A DNA stretch of 64,000 nt, taken from NCBI GenBank assembly GCA_942493075.1, contig OW818681.1, forward strand, positions 2,046,001 to 2,110,000, in the 5' to 3' direction. The position numbers and the translations under genes were made by a program. Each line of letters starts with the position of its first letter. Positions within the stretch are counted from its first letter, which is position 1. Below, one piece after another: positions 42,354 through 51,271 of this stretch. The notes below the pieces were generated by a model. That model saw only the letters and a list, made by a program, of their open reading frames with translations. It made no database searches and was not told the DNA's origin. This stretch comes from JBBQYD01 sp942493075. Its GTDB lineage: Bacteria; Verrucomicrobiota; Verrucomicrobiia; Limisphaerales; UBA8199.

Positions 42354-43207
42354 AGCCCGGTTTTGCCGGAGTTTCTTTCGGCTGCCCGGTTCCATGCACC
42401 AGCCGCCGCGGGAGCAATAATCAGCAGCATCGAAACAGCTACCGCACGCCACTGATGCGCAGTGACCGCAGCTATCAGAAGGCAGAGTTGCAGCGCACAC
42501 CACACACCCAGGGGCAGATAATCGGTTCGGGGTGGCACCGGCTTCTTTACCAGGAAGAATGGCATGCAAAAAAGCAGGATCAGCATGCCGGTTAATCCCC
42601 AACCCAGGAAATTTGTCACAGGAGCCGAATACCAGGTTAAGGGCAGTTTCGTGACTCCCCAACGCCAGAGGTCGTTTTGCTGAGCGAATGGCTCCAAGGC
42701 CAAGCTAAAGCCGACGATTAGAGCTATGCTTAAAGCACTAAGGGCCAGCCCGTAGTCTCTCGTTCGACGGCGATGGCTCAGCATGGCTTGGGCGCTGCCA
42801 CGGGCCGCAAGGAACACCGCCAGCCAGAGGACGGGCAGGGACCAGGGCAGGGGAGGAAAGAGCAATTGCCCCGCGTTATGGAGGTAAACACACGGCCCGA
42901 AGGGAATCGAGAGCGAAGCGTTTAAAGCATGCGCGGTCCCGCCGATGACCCCGGCGATCAAGCCGATCGCCATCAGGTTCTGGCCAGGAAGATCCCGAGC
43001 CAAAGCCGCCAACATTGAAGCGCTGGCCAGCACGAGCAACACCCCATAGGGCCAGCGGCCGGCTGGCCCGCCCCCTGGACCTAGACGAACACAGACATAC
43101 GCCGCTTCCAGGGTGAACAGCCATGCGAGAGTAGTGCGGAGCGTCTGGGGCAACCGCTCAAACGGCCGGGGGCCCAGCCTCAGATCATTAAGCGGCAACC
43201 GCTTCAT
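42350..43207 (-). CDS. CruF-like carotenoid-biosynthesis family membrane protein
   Basis: The 285-residue protein is predicted to cross the membrane seven or eight times. Short motifs resemble the CruF/DUF422 carotenoid-hydratase-related family: GGTAHALNASLSIPFGPCVY and VTNFLGWGLTG. In other bacteria this family acts on carotenoids (1',2'-hydratase) or is of unknown role; no other carotenoid gene is in the window, so function is tentative. Its start overlaps the end of acpS by 20 nt, so it is likely translated with acpS and pdxJ. Confidence 0.6.
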   Translation of the reverse strand: MKRLPLNDLRLGPRPFERLPQTLRTTLAWLFTLEAAYVCVRLGPGGGPAGRWPYGVLLVLASASMLAALARDLPGQNLMAIGLIAGVIGGTAHALNASLSIPFGPCVYLHNAGQLLFPPLPWSLPVLWLAVFLAARGSAQAMLSHRRRTRDYGLALSALSIALIVGFSLALEPFAQQNDLWRWGVTKLPLTWYSAPVTNFLGWGLTGMLILLFCMPFFLVKKPVPPRTDYLPLGVWCALQLCLLIAAVTAHQWRAVAVSMLLIIAPAAAGAWNRAAERNSGKTGL

Positions 43208-43592
43208 GAGGACCGTTCCGCTCCAGGATCGCCACCGCCGCTGCGTGTTCCTGGGTGTGTGTCAGACTGATCAAGAGCACTTGGGCCTGGCGTTCAGCCA
43301 GCAGCTTTTTGCCGTTTTCATGAAGAATGACGATTGGCTCCCCGCTTGGTTTATGGGCGATCTCCATGTCTTTCCAGCCGAGTTTTGCGCCAATACCGGT
43401 GCCAAATGCTTTTGAAATCGCTTCTTTTGCCGCAAAACGCGCGGCTAAAAACGGACCAGGATCTTTATGCGAAAGGCAGTAGTCCACCTCCGACTTGTGC
43501 AGAATTCGATCGAGGAACCGATTCCCGAATTTCTCGTGCGAGCTTCGGATGCGCGCGACTTCGATCAGATCTATGCCTATGCCGAGAATCAT
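43188..43592 (-). CDS. acpS: Holo-[acyl-carrier-protein] synthase
   Basis: The 134-residue enzyme attaches the 4'-phosphopantetheine of CoA to acyl carrier protein. The signatures GIGIDLIEVARIRSSHEKFG, FAAKEAISKAFGTGIG and SLTHTQEHAAAVAIL are present, with the metal-binding Asp8 and Glu57-equivalents. It overlaps pdxJ by 4 nt (ATGA), the same pdxJ-acpS order found in many bacteria. Confidence 0.95.
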   Translation of the reverse strand: MILGIGIDLIEVARIRSSHEKFGNRFLDRILHKSEVDYCLSHKDPGPFLAARFAAKEAISKAFGTGIGAKLGWKDMEIAHKPSGEPIVILHENGKKLLAERQAQVLLISLTHTQEHAAAVAILERNGPHEAVAA

Positions 43593-44320
43593 GCGGATTT
43601 CATCGCCTGCAACATTTGCTGAACGGCGTCTGAGATGCCGACAGTGATGGCGCGGCTCACAATGCTATGACCGATGTTCAACTCCACGATCCCGGGGATG
43701 CGCTGCATCCAATGCACGTTGTCGTAGTTCAAACCATGTCCTGCATTCACCTTTAGTCCCAACGCCTGAGCCTGGCGTGCACCTTTGAGAAGTCGTTCAA
43801 ATTCGTGGTCGCGAGCGGCAGGATCTTCAAATGCTTCTGCGAATGCGCCTGTGTGTAATTCGATGAATTGAGCTCCGGTCTTCGCAGAGGCTTCGATCTG
43901 CGCAGGGTCGGGTGCGATGAACAGGCTCACTTCGATCCCTGCATCGTTCATCCGTTTCCGCGTGTCCGATAAGGAAGCCAGGTGCCCCGCTACCTCCAGG
44001 CCGCCCTCCGTGGTGACTTCTTCCCGTTTCTCGGGAACAAGGCAAATGATGTCAGGCTTGAGCTTCAGCGCGATCTCCGCGATCTCCCGCACATCAGCCA
44101 TTTCAAGGTTCAAACGGGTCTGGATTTTCTCACGCAAGGCTTGCACATCGCGGTCCTGAATGTGCCGCCGATCCTCCCGCAAATGTGCCGTGATACCATG
44201 TGCCCCCGCTGCTTCACAGATTAACGCCGCTCCCACCGGGTCGGGTTCACCCACAAGTTTCCGGCGATACCGTGCTTCGCGCAAGGTCGCCACATGGTCA
44301 ATATTGACTCCTAGCTTCAT
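43589..44320 (-). CDS. pdxJ: Pyridoxine 5'-phosphate synthase
   Basis: The 243-residue TIM-barrel enzyme condenses 1-deoxyxylulose-5-phosphate with 3-amino-2-oxopropyl phosphate to pyridoxine 5'-phosphate. The family sequence is clear: KLGVNIDHVATLREARY, GITAHLREDRRHIQDRDV, CLVPEKREEVTTEGG, VSLFIAPDPAQIEAS and VNAGHGLNYDN. ATG 44320 is chosen over the GTG one codon earlier because TACTAT lies 8 nt upstream. Along with acpS and the CruF-like gene it forms a minus-strand operon. Confidence 0.96.
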   Translation of the reverse strand: MKLGVNIDHVATLREARYRRKLVGEPDPVGAALICEAAGAHGITAHLREDRRHIQDRDVQALREKIQTRLNLEMADVREIAEIALKLKPDIICLVPEKREEVTTEGGLEVAGHLASLSDTRKRMNDAGIEVSLFIAPDPAQIEASAKTGAQFIELHTGAFAEAFEDPAARDHEFERLLKGARQAQALGLKVNAGHGLNYDNVHWMQRIPGIVELNIGHSIVSRAITVGISDAVQQMLQAMKSA

Positions 44321-44328
44321 CACTTCTG

Positions 44329-44334
44329 ATAGTA
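44329..44334 (-). promoter_or_regulatory. -10-like hexamer before pdxJ
   Basis: TACTAT on the minus strand ends 8 nt before the pdxJ ATG. A TTGCGC at a 20-nt spacer is a weak -35. Confidence 0.4.
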
Positions 44335-44374
44335 TGATTCTCCCGCAGGCAACTGCGCAAACAATTATACGCCG

Positions 44375-45688
44375 CTACAGCCGCAGGAAAATCTTCCGTC
44401 GATACAGGAAATAGACAAACCAAAATGCGAGCATCAACCCGACAATGGACACAGCCATATCGCCCGCACCCTTCGCGATCTGGGTGTCCAGGAACACCTT
44501 GATGTCTCCACCGACAAAACGTGGGGAGAGCTTGCGAAACCCACCAATGATGTTGTTCGCCAAATAGATGGTAATCGAGTTCATGCCCATCCAGACAAAC
44601 GGCTGGCACCAGCCCCGTCGCTGCCAGATATCCACTACCTGATAGAACACTCCTAGAAGCATTGCGCTGTAGCCCCCCGCCACCAGTACATACGATGAGG
44701 TCCAAATCTTCTTTATCACTGGGAATTGCTGATGCCATCGCCACCCGAGCGCCGCAGCCAATGCACCTGCGCCGATCAAGTAGATCACTTTCTTCTGGTC
44801 TCCTATCCGTTGCGACGCCAGGAGCAGCCCGGCGAACACCCCGAGTAACGCGGTGGCCACGGCTGGAACGGTGCTTAAGATCCCTTCCGGGTCGAAGTAA
44901 TCCTCATACTTGCGCCCAGGCAGATACATGAAATCGAAATGGCTCGTGAGATTATGCCCCCGATCGAACTGGCCTGTTACGCGATTGGTCGTTCCGTAGA
45001 AGAGCTTTTCTGCTGCCGCCCAGGACTCGCTGTTACGGACAGCGGACGGGTTCTCGGGCTTCTGGATCAGGGCGGCCGCTTGAGGATCGCCACGTTGTTC
45101 CGCAACCACGGCAAGGTGTTCCTTCTCCAGCTTTATATCTCGAATGGGATAGAAACTCATCATCGCCCAGTAGGAAACGAGGATCGCTGCGCAAATTCCA
45201 ACAAGCATGCGGGGTTTGAAATAGCAGTAGAGCAGACCGGCAAAAGTGTAACCCAGCGCGATCCGGTTCAGCACTCCCATCAGGCGCATATCCGGCCAGG
45301 GATTGGTGAAACCGCCTGAGTAAAAAATACCTACAATAAACAGAAGTGCGCCTCGCTTGAGCACGCGTTTAACGGCTTCCCCACGGCCGCTTGTTGCTAT
45401 TGTCTTGTTTAGCGAAAAGACGGTAGAAACGCCTGCGATGAACAGGAACAGAGGAAAGATCAGATCGTAAAATCGAAAACCCTCCCATTCCGCGTGATCC
45501 AGTTGCTCAGCCAGGAACACGGTCGGCTTGGATTGGCTCATCCGGTTCAGGGCATAAACAAGGGAATCCGCGCCAATGATCCAGAACATGTCGAATCCCC
45601 GGAGTGCATCCACCGACATCAGGCGCTTGGACACGGGTTCGGCGCCTGGCGCGAGCTTTACCGCTTCAGCTTGGGCGTTTGTTGCCAT
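44375..45688 (-). CDS. DUF5009/NagX-like acyltransferase membrane protein
   Basis: The 437-residue protein has about ten membrane helices and begins, after a short cytoplasmic stretch, with the signature RLMSVDALRGFDMFWIIG, then FRFYDLIFPLFLFIAGVS and MGVLNRIALGYTF. This places it with heparan-alpha-glucosaminide N-acetyltransferase-like proteins (DUF5009), which transfer acetyl groups to amino sugars across a membrane. Role here may be acetylation of glycans or recycled muropeptides; that is inference. A roughly 90-residue soluble insertion (about 165-250) is present. TAGTGT lies 6 nt before the ATG. Confidence 0.8.
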   Translation of the reverse strand: MATNAQAEAVKLAPGAEPVSKRLMSVDALRGFDMFWIIGADSLVYALNRMSQSKPTVFLAEQLDHAEWEGFRFYDLIFPLFLFIAGVSTVFSLNKTIATSGRGEAVKRVLKRGALLFIVGIFYSGGFTNPWPDMRLMGVLNRIALGYTFAGLLYCYFKPRMLVGICAAILVSYWAMMSFYPIRDIKLEKEHLAVVAEQRGDPQAAALIQKPENPSAVRNSESWAAAEKLFYGTTNRVTGQFDRGHNLTSHFDFMYLPGRKYEDYFDPEGILSTVPAVATALLGVFAGLLLASQRIGDQKKVIYLIGAGALAAALGWRWHQQFPVIKKIWTSSYVLVAGGYSAMLLGVFYQVVDIWQRRGWCQPFVWMGMNSITIYLANNIIGGFRKLSPRFVGGDIKVFLDTQIAKGAGDMAVSIVGLMLAFWFVYFLYRRKIFLRL

Positions 45689-45694
45689 CGCTTG

Positions 45695-45700
45695 ACACTA
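45695..45700 (-). promoter_or_regulatory. -10-like hexamer before the DUF5009 gene
   Basis: TAGTGT on the minus strand ends 6 nt before the ATG at 45688, the spacing of a leaderless start. TTTCCG lies at a 16-nt spacer as a weak -35. Confidence 0.35.
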
Positions 45701-45798
45701 CCTGCTGCGAAAAAAACGGAAAGCCAAAACTAACCTCCGCAAGGGGTCGTCTGCGGCTCATGGCCAGAGCGCTGCGCATCCAATACCCCTTAGGAAGC

Positions 45799-45826
45799 TT
45801 GCTAATGCTCTTGCGCACGCTATGTT
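45799..45826 (+). promoter_or_regulatory. rnpB promoter
   Basis: TTGCTA (45799-45804), 16-nt spacer, TATGTT (45821-45826). The predicted start near 45832 agrees with the 5' strand of helix P1 of RNase P RNA. Confidence 0.55.
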
Positions 45827-45830
45827 TCTG

Positions 45831-46228
45831 GCGGTTTTGGAAGAACGGAGAATCGCTCGCCCGGCATGCCGGGAGGGAGGAAAGTCCGAACACCGCAGGG
45901 CACGATGCCGCGTAACCCTCACGGGATACACGCGGGTGGTTAGGCCGCGAGGCCTGCCAACGGACAGTGCCACAGAGAATATACCGCCATGGATTCGCAA
46001 GAATCCATGGTAAGGGTGAAAAGGTGGGGTAAGAGCCCACCGCTCCAAGCGCAAGTGAGGAGGCACGGAAAACCCCATCGGGTGCAAGGCCAAATAGGGG
46101 GCTACGAAGCGGCCCGCTTCAATCTTCGCGAAAGCGGAGTGGGTCCCGGGTATTGGCTGCTTAGACAAATGATTCTCTCCCCGGTTTCCGGGAAGACAGA
46201 ATTCGGCTTATAGTTCTTCCAAAACTGT
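45831..46228 (+). ncRNA. rnpB: RNase P RNA (bacterial class A)
   Basis: The catalytic RNA of tRNA 5'-end processing. The conserved block GGAGGAAAGTCCGAACACC lies near 45876 and the 3' signature ACAGAATTCGGCTTATAG near 46196. The 5' end GTTTTGGAAGAAC (about 45834-45846) pairs perfectly with GTTCTTCCAAAAC (about 46213-46225) to form P1, which sets both ends. Length of about 398 nt is usual for type A. A run of T after 46228 acts as terminator and abuts the 3' end of the convergent glycosyl hydrolase gene. Confidence 0.95.
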
Positions 46229-46232
46229 TTTT

Positions 46233-47708
46233 TCAACGCCGTTCGAGGACGGCCGCCGGGCTGGCGTTACCGAAGAGGTCGATGGCCGTTAGCGCCGCTG
46301 CTTCTGGCGCCAGATTCGGCAGCCCCAATGAAGTGGTTGCGCCGTCAATTACCTCGGTGCGCCATTCTCCGGCACGCCGGGTTTGGAGCACCCAAAAACG
46401 CACCTTGTCAATGCCTGTCGCTTTCCAGGAGGCCTTCAGGCCAAGTCCTGAACCCGCCATCTTAAATTGTGGTTTGCCCGGGGAGACATTATCCAGCCAG
46501 GTGACCGCTGGAGGCACCGTTCGTTGGGGGTAAACGTCCTTGAGCAGGCTGGCTCGAAAATCTGGATTCCTCAGAAGGCTCTTCATATTCCAATGCACAT
46601 GCCCTGCCACGCCTTCCTGTTTCCGGGCAATTTGGATCTGACTCACAATTTCGCCCGAGCGCCAGGCCCGCGGCACCTTGGTAGAATCCAAGCCGGCCAA
46701 AATGTGCCGGCCTTTGGGATTCTGCTCCGTCCACCAATTCAGCAGGACCGGAAAACTTTGCGCAGGAGGCTCAATGGCCCAGTAGAGCTGGGGCACGAGA
46801 TAATCCATCCAGCCTTCGCGTGACCATTTCCTCGAATCCGCATACAATTCCGAGTAGGCATCGAGACCTTTGATCTGGGCTGGGTTATTCGGGCGCCAAA
46901 TGCCGAATGGGCTGATGCCGAACTTAACCCACGGCTTCACCGCTTTCACCGATCGGTAGGTGCGCTCGATAAACTTGTCCACATTTTGCCGGCGCCAATC
47001 CTCGCGGGTCAGATTGGTTCGCTTGCCATATCTTTCCCAGCTCTGGTCATCAGGGAAGGGGATTTCAGCACCTTGGGCGTTTCGCTCCTTATACGGATAA
47101 AAATAGTCATCGAAATGAACGCCATCCACGTCGTAGCGCTTCACTACGTCCATAACCACCCGCACGGAATGGTCCTGAACCGCGGGTTCACCCGGATCAA
47201 GCCAAAGCTGGCGGCCATACGTTCGAACCAGTTCCGGGTGGGTCTTGCTGATATGGGTCGCGGAAACCGGATTCCGTGCGGAGGGGTGCCGAGCTCGATA
47301 AGGATTAAACCAGGCGTGCAACTCCAGGCCTCGGGCATGAGCCTCTCGAACCGCATAACTAAGCGGGTCGTAAAAGGGGCTTGGCGCTTTCCCCATCGAG
47401 CCAGTCAGATACTCGGACCAGGGTTCGATCCGAGACGCATAGAGGGCGTCACAGCCCGGGCGGACTTGGAAGAAAACGGCATTGAGCTTGAGTTCCGCGG
47501 CGCGATCCAGAATCGCCAGGAGTTCCGCCTTTTGCCGTGCCACGCTCATGGAATTGCTGGAGGGCCAATCGATATTGGCGACAGTGGCTACCCAGACTCC
47601 ACGGTACTCCCGAGCCAGGGCAGGTGCGGTTTGGCGCGAAGCCACATAAGTAGCAGCCGTTGCCTGGCAAAGGACCAGGAATAACCCAAGCAGGGAGCAA
47701 AAGCGCAT
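46233..47708 (-). CDS. Secreted family-10-like glycosyl hydrolase (DUF187/YngK-like)
   Basis: The 491-residue protein has a signal peptide (LLGLFLVLCQATA), a TIM-barrel GHL10/DUF187 catalytic domain (about 35-390: REYRGVWVATVANIDWPS, LNAVFFQVRPGCDALY, LELHAWFNPYRARHP, VDGVHFDDYFYPYKE) and a C-terminal beta domain (WLDNVSPGKPQFKM). The likely acids are the Asp residues in FDDYFYP. Family members act on bacterial polysaccharides or peptidoglycan-related glycans; the substrate here is unknown. A CATTAT lies 5 nt before the ATG. Its stop is a few bases from the rnpB 3' end. Confidence 0.88.
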   Translation of the reverse strand: MRFCSLLGLFLVLCQATAATYVASRQTAPALAREYRGVWVATVANIDWPSSNSMSVARQKAELLAILDRAAELKLNAVFFQVRPGCDALYASRIEPWSEYLTGSMGKAPSPFYDPLSYAVREAHARGLELHAWFNPYRARHPSARNPVSATHISKTHPELVRTYGRQLWLDPGEPAVQDHSVRVVMDVVKRYDVDGVHFDDYFYPYKERNAQGAEIPFPDDQSWERYGKRTNLTREDWRRQNVDKFIERTYRSVKAVKPWVKFGISPFGIWRPNNPAQIKGLDAYSELYADSRKWSREGWMDYLVPQLYWAIEPPAQSFPVLLNWWTEQNPKGRHILAGLDSTKVPRAWRSGEIVSQIQIARKQEGVAGHVHWNMKSLLRNPDFRASLLKDVYPQRTVPPAVTWLDNVSPGKPQFKMAGSGLGLKASWKATGIDKVRFWVLQTRRAGEWRTEVIDGATTSLGLPNLAPEAAALTAIDLFGNASPAAVLERR

Positions 47709-47797
47709 ACCCTATAATGGTCCGAAACGCCGATGGCATACAATAGGAAAGCTTGTGTATTGACGGAAGCTGAGTTGCGTGAGAAGAGAATGGGCTT

Positions 47798-48544
47798 ATG
47801 GAATGGATCACCGCGCCGGAGATTTGGATCAGTTTACTAACCCTGACGTTGCTGGAAATCGTGCTGGGGATCGACAACCTTGTTTTCATTTCCATTGTCA
47901 GTGGAAAGCTGCCGGTAGACCAGCAGCCTCGGGCCAGACGTTTGGGCCTGAGTTTGGCACTCATCACACGCATCCTGCTCCTGATCGGGCTGGCATGGGT
48001 TGTGGGCCTGGTAAAACCCTTCTGGCAGGCCACGGTGTTCGGCTGGGAATTGGCTATCTCTGGAAAGGATGTGATCCTTATTCTAGGTGGGTTGTTTCTT
48101 CTGGCGAAGAGCACCTACGAAATCCACGAACGCCTTGAGGGACACGATGAGAGCGGCGCTCCGAAGGTGACACCTACTTTCAGCAGTGTCCTCGTTCAGA
48201 TCGTCATGCTGGATATCGTCTTTTCGCTCGACTCAGTCATTACTGCCGTCGGGATGGTCAAGGAGATAGGCGTGATGATAGCCGCGGTGGTGATCGCCAT
48301 GATCATCATGGTTATTTTCGTCAACCAGATCAGTTCGTTTGTGGACCGGCATCCGACCATCAAGATGCTTGCCCTGTCGTTCCTGATCCTCATCGGCACA
48401 ATGCTCGTGGCCGAAGGGTTGCACCAGCACATAAACAAGGGCTATATCTATTTTGCTATGTTCTTTGCCCTGGGCGTTGAGATGCTAAACCTGCGTTTGC
48501 GGACAAAGAGTGAGAAGGTGAAGCTGCACCAGCCTTACCACTAA
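47798..48544 (+). CDS. TerC family membrane protein
   Basis: The 248-residue protein has seven membrane helices and TerC signatures: LEIVLGIDNLVFISIVSG and VQIVMLDIVFSLDSVITAVGM, both with the conserved membrane Asp pairs. TerC proteins are linked to tellurite resistance and, more generally, to manganese export. No other ter gene is close, so a metal homeostasis role is more likely. It is divergent from the glycosyl hydrolase gene (89 nt). Confidence 0.9.
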   Translation: MEWITAPEIWISLLTLTLLEIVLGIDNLVFISIVSGKLPVDQQPRARRLGLSLALITRILLLIGLAWVVGLVKPFWQATVFGWELAISGKDVILILGGLFLLAKSTYEIHERLEGHDESGAPKVTPTFSSVLVQIVMLDIVFSLDSVITAVGMVKEIGVMIAAVVIAMIIMVIFVNQISSFVDRHPTIKMLALSFLILIGTMLVAEGLHQHINKGYIYFAMFFALGVEMLNLRLRTKSEKVKLHQPYH

Positions 48545-48638
48545 GCGAAGAGCAGGGAATCCGCCACACTGTTGACGGCTGTCCTCCGCCTCCACGTGGG
48601 ACGCTCTACGATGATTTGTATCCCGGGAGCGTACATAA

Positions 48639-48668
48639 CCCCCCCCCCCTGGAAACAAATCCAAGGGG
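48639..48668. other. Poly-C tract and imperfect hairpin between terC and galK
   Basis: An 11-nt run of C (48639-48649) is followed by a loosely complementary CCAAGGGGG, giving a stem with one mismatch. It may help terminate one of the two convergent transcripts. The homopolymer itself could be prone to slippage or to assembly error. Confidence 0.3.
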
Positions 48669-48685
48669 GCGAGAAAAGGATCGCT

Positions 48686-49852
48686 CTACTTGATCGTCGT
48701 TGCGCCTGCCGCCGGACGTGAAGTGAAGAGGGTCGGCTTGATCTTGGTCCGTTTTTCGTATTCAGCCGCGATGGTATTGGAGATCGAGGTGATCGAATCG
48801 GCGCGAATCAGAGCCACGGTGCATCCGCCAAAACCGCCACCAGTCATGCGGCAGCCGTAAACTCCCCCCTTGGCGCCAATGTTCAGAGCGATATCAACCA
48901 CGGCATCGAGTTCGGGGCAGCTCACTTCATAATCTTCACTCAGCGATTTGTGGCTGGCATACATCAACTGGCCCACTGTCGGCCAGTTGGAGTTGCGCAC
49001 ACCCTCCGCCGCGTGAATGGTGCGCTCGATTTCTCCGATGACGTGGCGCGCGCGGCGATAGACCAGATCGCTCAGTTTGTTTTTAGCCTGTTCCAACTGA
49101 TCAGCCGTAACATCCCGAAGAGATTTAACACCCAGGAGACGGGCGGCTTCTTCGCATTGCGCCCTGCGTTGGGCATACTCGCCCCCAGTGAGTTCATGCT
49201 TCACGTTGGTGTTGGTGACCAGGAGGGCGACCGAAGGATCGGTCATCGGTACCAAAGTGGTTTCGCGCGAGCGGCAGTCGAGCAGCAGAATATGATCCTT
49301 GCGACCCATCACGGAGATAAACTGGTCCATGATGCCGCAAGGCATCCCGGCATACTGGTGCTCGGCCTTCTGACAGAGCAGAGCCTTTTCCACTGGATCA
49401 AGCTTGTGCCCGGTAATGGATTCAAGAAGGGTGGCGGTGGCGACTTCCAGAGCCGCGCTGCTGGAGAGCCCGCCGCCCATCGGCACTGTAGAATTGAGCA
49501 ACGCGTCAAAGCCGGAAGGAACCACGCCGCGCTCAACAAACCCAGCAATAACACCCATCGGATAGTTGTACCACGTGCCCTTGGGGGCAGGCTTCATCGG
49601 CTGAGTGGGATCGATTACCCCAGCCTCGCCTCCTTTCACATCTTTAATGGTGATCTTGTTCGTGGTAGCTGGCGCGGCAGCAATGATGGTGTAGCGCTCA
49701 ATCGCCATCGGAAAAACGAACCCATCATTGTAATCCGTGTGTTCGCCGATCACGTTGACGCGTCCCGGGGCAGCCGCGATCCATTGAGCGGGGCGACCGT
49801 AGGTTTTTTCGAAGTCCTGAGCGATCTGATTGGCCAATTCGTTGAGCGTCAT
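48686..49852 (-). CDS. galK: Galactokinase
   Basis: The 388-residue GHMP kinase phosphorylates alpha-D-galactose at C1. It has the galactokinase signature PGRVNVIGEHTDYNDGFVF at residues 28-46, the ATP-binding MGGGLSSSAALEVATAT and the C-terminal GCRMTGGGFGGCTVAL. Length matches the family. It is the last gene of a minus-strand block and lies 6 nt after galM. galT and galE are not in this window. Confidence 0.95.
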   Translation of the reverse strand: MTLNELANQIAQDFEKTYGRPAQWIAAAPGRVNVIGEHTDYNDGFVFPMAIERYTIIAAAPATTNKITIKDVKGGEAGVIDPTQPMKPAPKGTWYNYPMGVIAGFVERGVVPSGFDALLNSTVPMGGGLSSSAALEVATATLLESITGHKLDPVEKALLCQKAEHQYAGMPCGIMDQFISVMGRKDHILLLDCRSRETTLVPMTDPSVALLVTNTNVKHELTGGEYAQRRAQCEEAARLLGVKSLRDVTADQLEQAKNKLSDLVYRRARHVIGEIERTIHAAEGVRNSNWPTVGQLMYASHKSLSEDYEVSCPELDAVVDIALNIGAKGGVYGCRMTGGGFGGCTVALIRADSITSISNTIAAEYEKRTKIKPTLFTSRPAAGATTIK

Positions 49853-49858
49853 AGTGTG

Positions 49859-50896
49859 TTATTGCGTTAGGAATCTGTAAATGGTCGTTTGCGTGTAAAC
49901 CGCTCCGGGACGGAGGATCACCGATGGAAACTGGGGTTTGTGTATGGAATCCGGGTAATGCTGTGTTTCCAGGCAGAAGCCGCAATGTTGGATATAGCGC
50001 TGGCCTCCCTTGCCGGTGAGCGAGCCATCCAGGAAGTTGGCCGTATATAGCTGGACACCCGGCTCCGTTGTCCAAGCCTCCAGCACCCGTCCGCTTTGCG
50101 GTTCGCGCACCCAGGCAGCGAACCGTGGACCCTTGCCTGGATCATCGATGACAAAATTATGGTCGTAACCGGCAGGCGAGCCGCCCAATGCTGAGAAACG
50201 AGACCCGATCGGTGTGGGACGTGTGAAGTCCATCGGCGTGCCCGCAACCGGCCGTATTTCACCGGTGGGGATCAGATTCTCATCCGCCGGTGTGAATGCG
50301 CGTGCGCCCAGCTTGAGTTCGTGATCGAGAACGGTTCCTCGTCCCGCCAGATTGAAATAGGAGTGGTTTGTGAGGTTCAGAATCGTCGCCTGGTCCGTGG
50401 TCGCACGGTAATCCAAACGCAACTCATTGGCATCCGATAATTCCATGCTGACCCGGACGTCCATGTTCCCTGGGTAACCTTCCTCTCCGTCCGGGCTGCG
50501 GTAAAAAAACTCCACTGCGCGGTCACTGGTCTGAGCATCCCACAACTTTTTGCTGAAACCTTCAATGCCGCCATGCAAATGGTTCGGGCCGTTGTTTACA
50601 GCAAGTTTGTAGGTTTTGCCGTCCAAATCGAATCGGCCTCCGGCAATGCGGTTGGCAAAGCGCCCGACGGTGCATCCAAAATAGGGATGGTCAGCGAGGT
50701 AACCTTCCAGCTTGTCGAATCCGAGCACCACGTCACCCAGTTGGCCATTGCGATCGGGCACGTGCAGTTCGGTGATGATCGTGCCCAGGTTGGTAACCTT
50801 CGCTACCAGGCCGTGGCTGTTGGTGAGGGTGAAAAGTTCCGCCGTTCGGCCATCCGGCAGTGTGCCAAAAATCTCCCGCTTGATTGTTGCATTCAC
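49859..50896 (-). CDS. galM: Aldose 1-epimerase (galactose mutarotase)
   Basis: The 345-residue enzyme converts beta- to alpha-galactose ahead of GalK. Family motifs are VGRFANRIAGGRFDLDGK, NNGPNHLHGGIEGFSKK, LTNHSYFNLAG (catalytic His) and GVQLYTANFLDG with a C-terminal FCLETQHYPDS (substrate Glu). The start is GTG 50896 (NATIKREIFG), which has an AAGGAA ribosome binding site 8 nt upstream; the longer frame to 51010 has an Arg-rich N-terminus without family similarity. It sits between the small membrane-protein gene and galK. Confidence 0.92.
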   Translation of the reverse strand: MNATIKREIFGTLPDGRTAELFTLTNSHGLVAKVTNLGTIITELHVPDRNGQLGDVVLGFDKLEGYLADHPYFGCTVGRFANRIAGGRFDLDGKTYKLAVNNGPNHLHGGIEGFSKKLWDAQTSDRAVEFFYRSPDGEEGYPGNMDVRVSMELSDANELRLDYRATTDQATILNLTNHSYFNLAGRGTVLDHELKLGARAFTPADENLIPTGEIRPVAGTPMDFTRPTPIGSRFSALGGSPAGYDHNFVIDDPGKGPRFAAWVREPQSGRVLEAWTTEPGVQLYTANFLDGSLTGKGGQRYIQHCGFCLETQHYPDSIHKPQFPSVILRPGAVYTQTTIYRFLTQ

Positions 50897-51025
50897 GTTT
50901 TTCCTTCTTTCCTGAACATGGAACCTGAAGCGAACACCGCCACAGATCTTTCGCGACAACCGCCTGGCCGCACGGCAGGGCAAAGGATGCCACTGCCTGT
51001 GATCCTCCAAGGAATGATCCCCGAG

Positions 51026-51253
51026 CTACTTCTTGTCGGCGTTCTGCTCTTCTGCCTTCTTACCCCGCACAGCCATCATGAGCATCCAGGCGCCGAATAC
51101 CAGCAGGAGGATGCCCCAGTAAAGGTTCACGTTGATGTCGAGCGAGCGCTCATACATCTCCTTGTTAGAACCAGTCACCAAACCGTAAACCAGCATGATG
51201 GCGCCAATCAGGCTGAACATCAGGCCAATCGGCCAACGTATATCAAGACCCAT
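51026..51253 (-). CDS. Small two-helix membrane protein beside the symporter
   Basis: The 75-residue protein has two membrane helices (IGLMFSLIGAIMLVYGLV and LYWGILLLVFGAWMLMMAV) and a charged C-terminal tail. It lies 18 nt after the SSS symporter gene and 129 nt before galM, so it is probably part of the same transcript. It might be an accessory subunit of the symporter; no family is recognised with confidence. Confidence 0.7.
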   Translation of the reverse strand: MGLDIRWPIGLMFSLIGAIMLVYGLVTGSNKEMYERSLDINVNLYWGILLLVFGAWMLMMAVRGKKAEEQNADKK

Positions 51254-51271
51254 AACAGCTATTCCTTTCGA

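Noticed and set aside
48950..49870. 306-codon plus-strand frame opposite galK
   Set aside because: Fully antisense to a complete galactokinase with all motifs.
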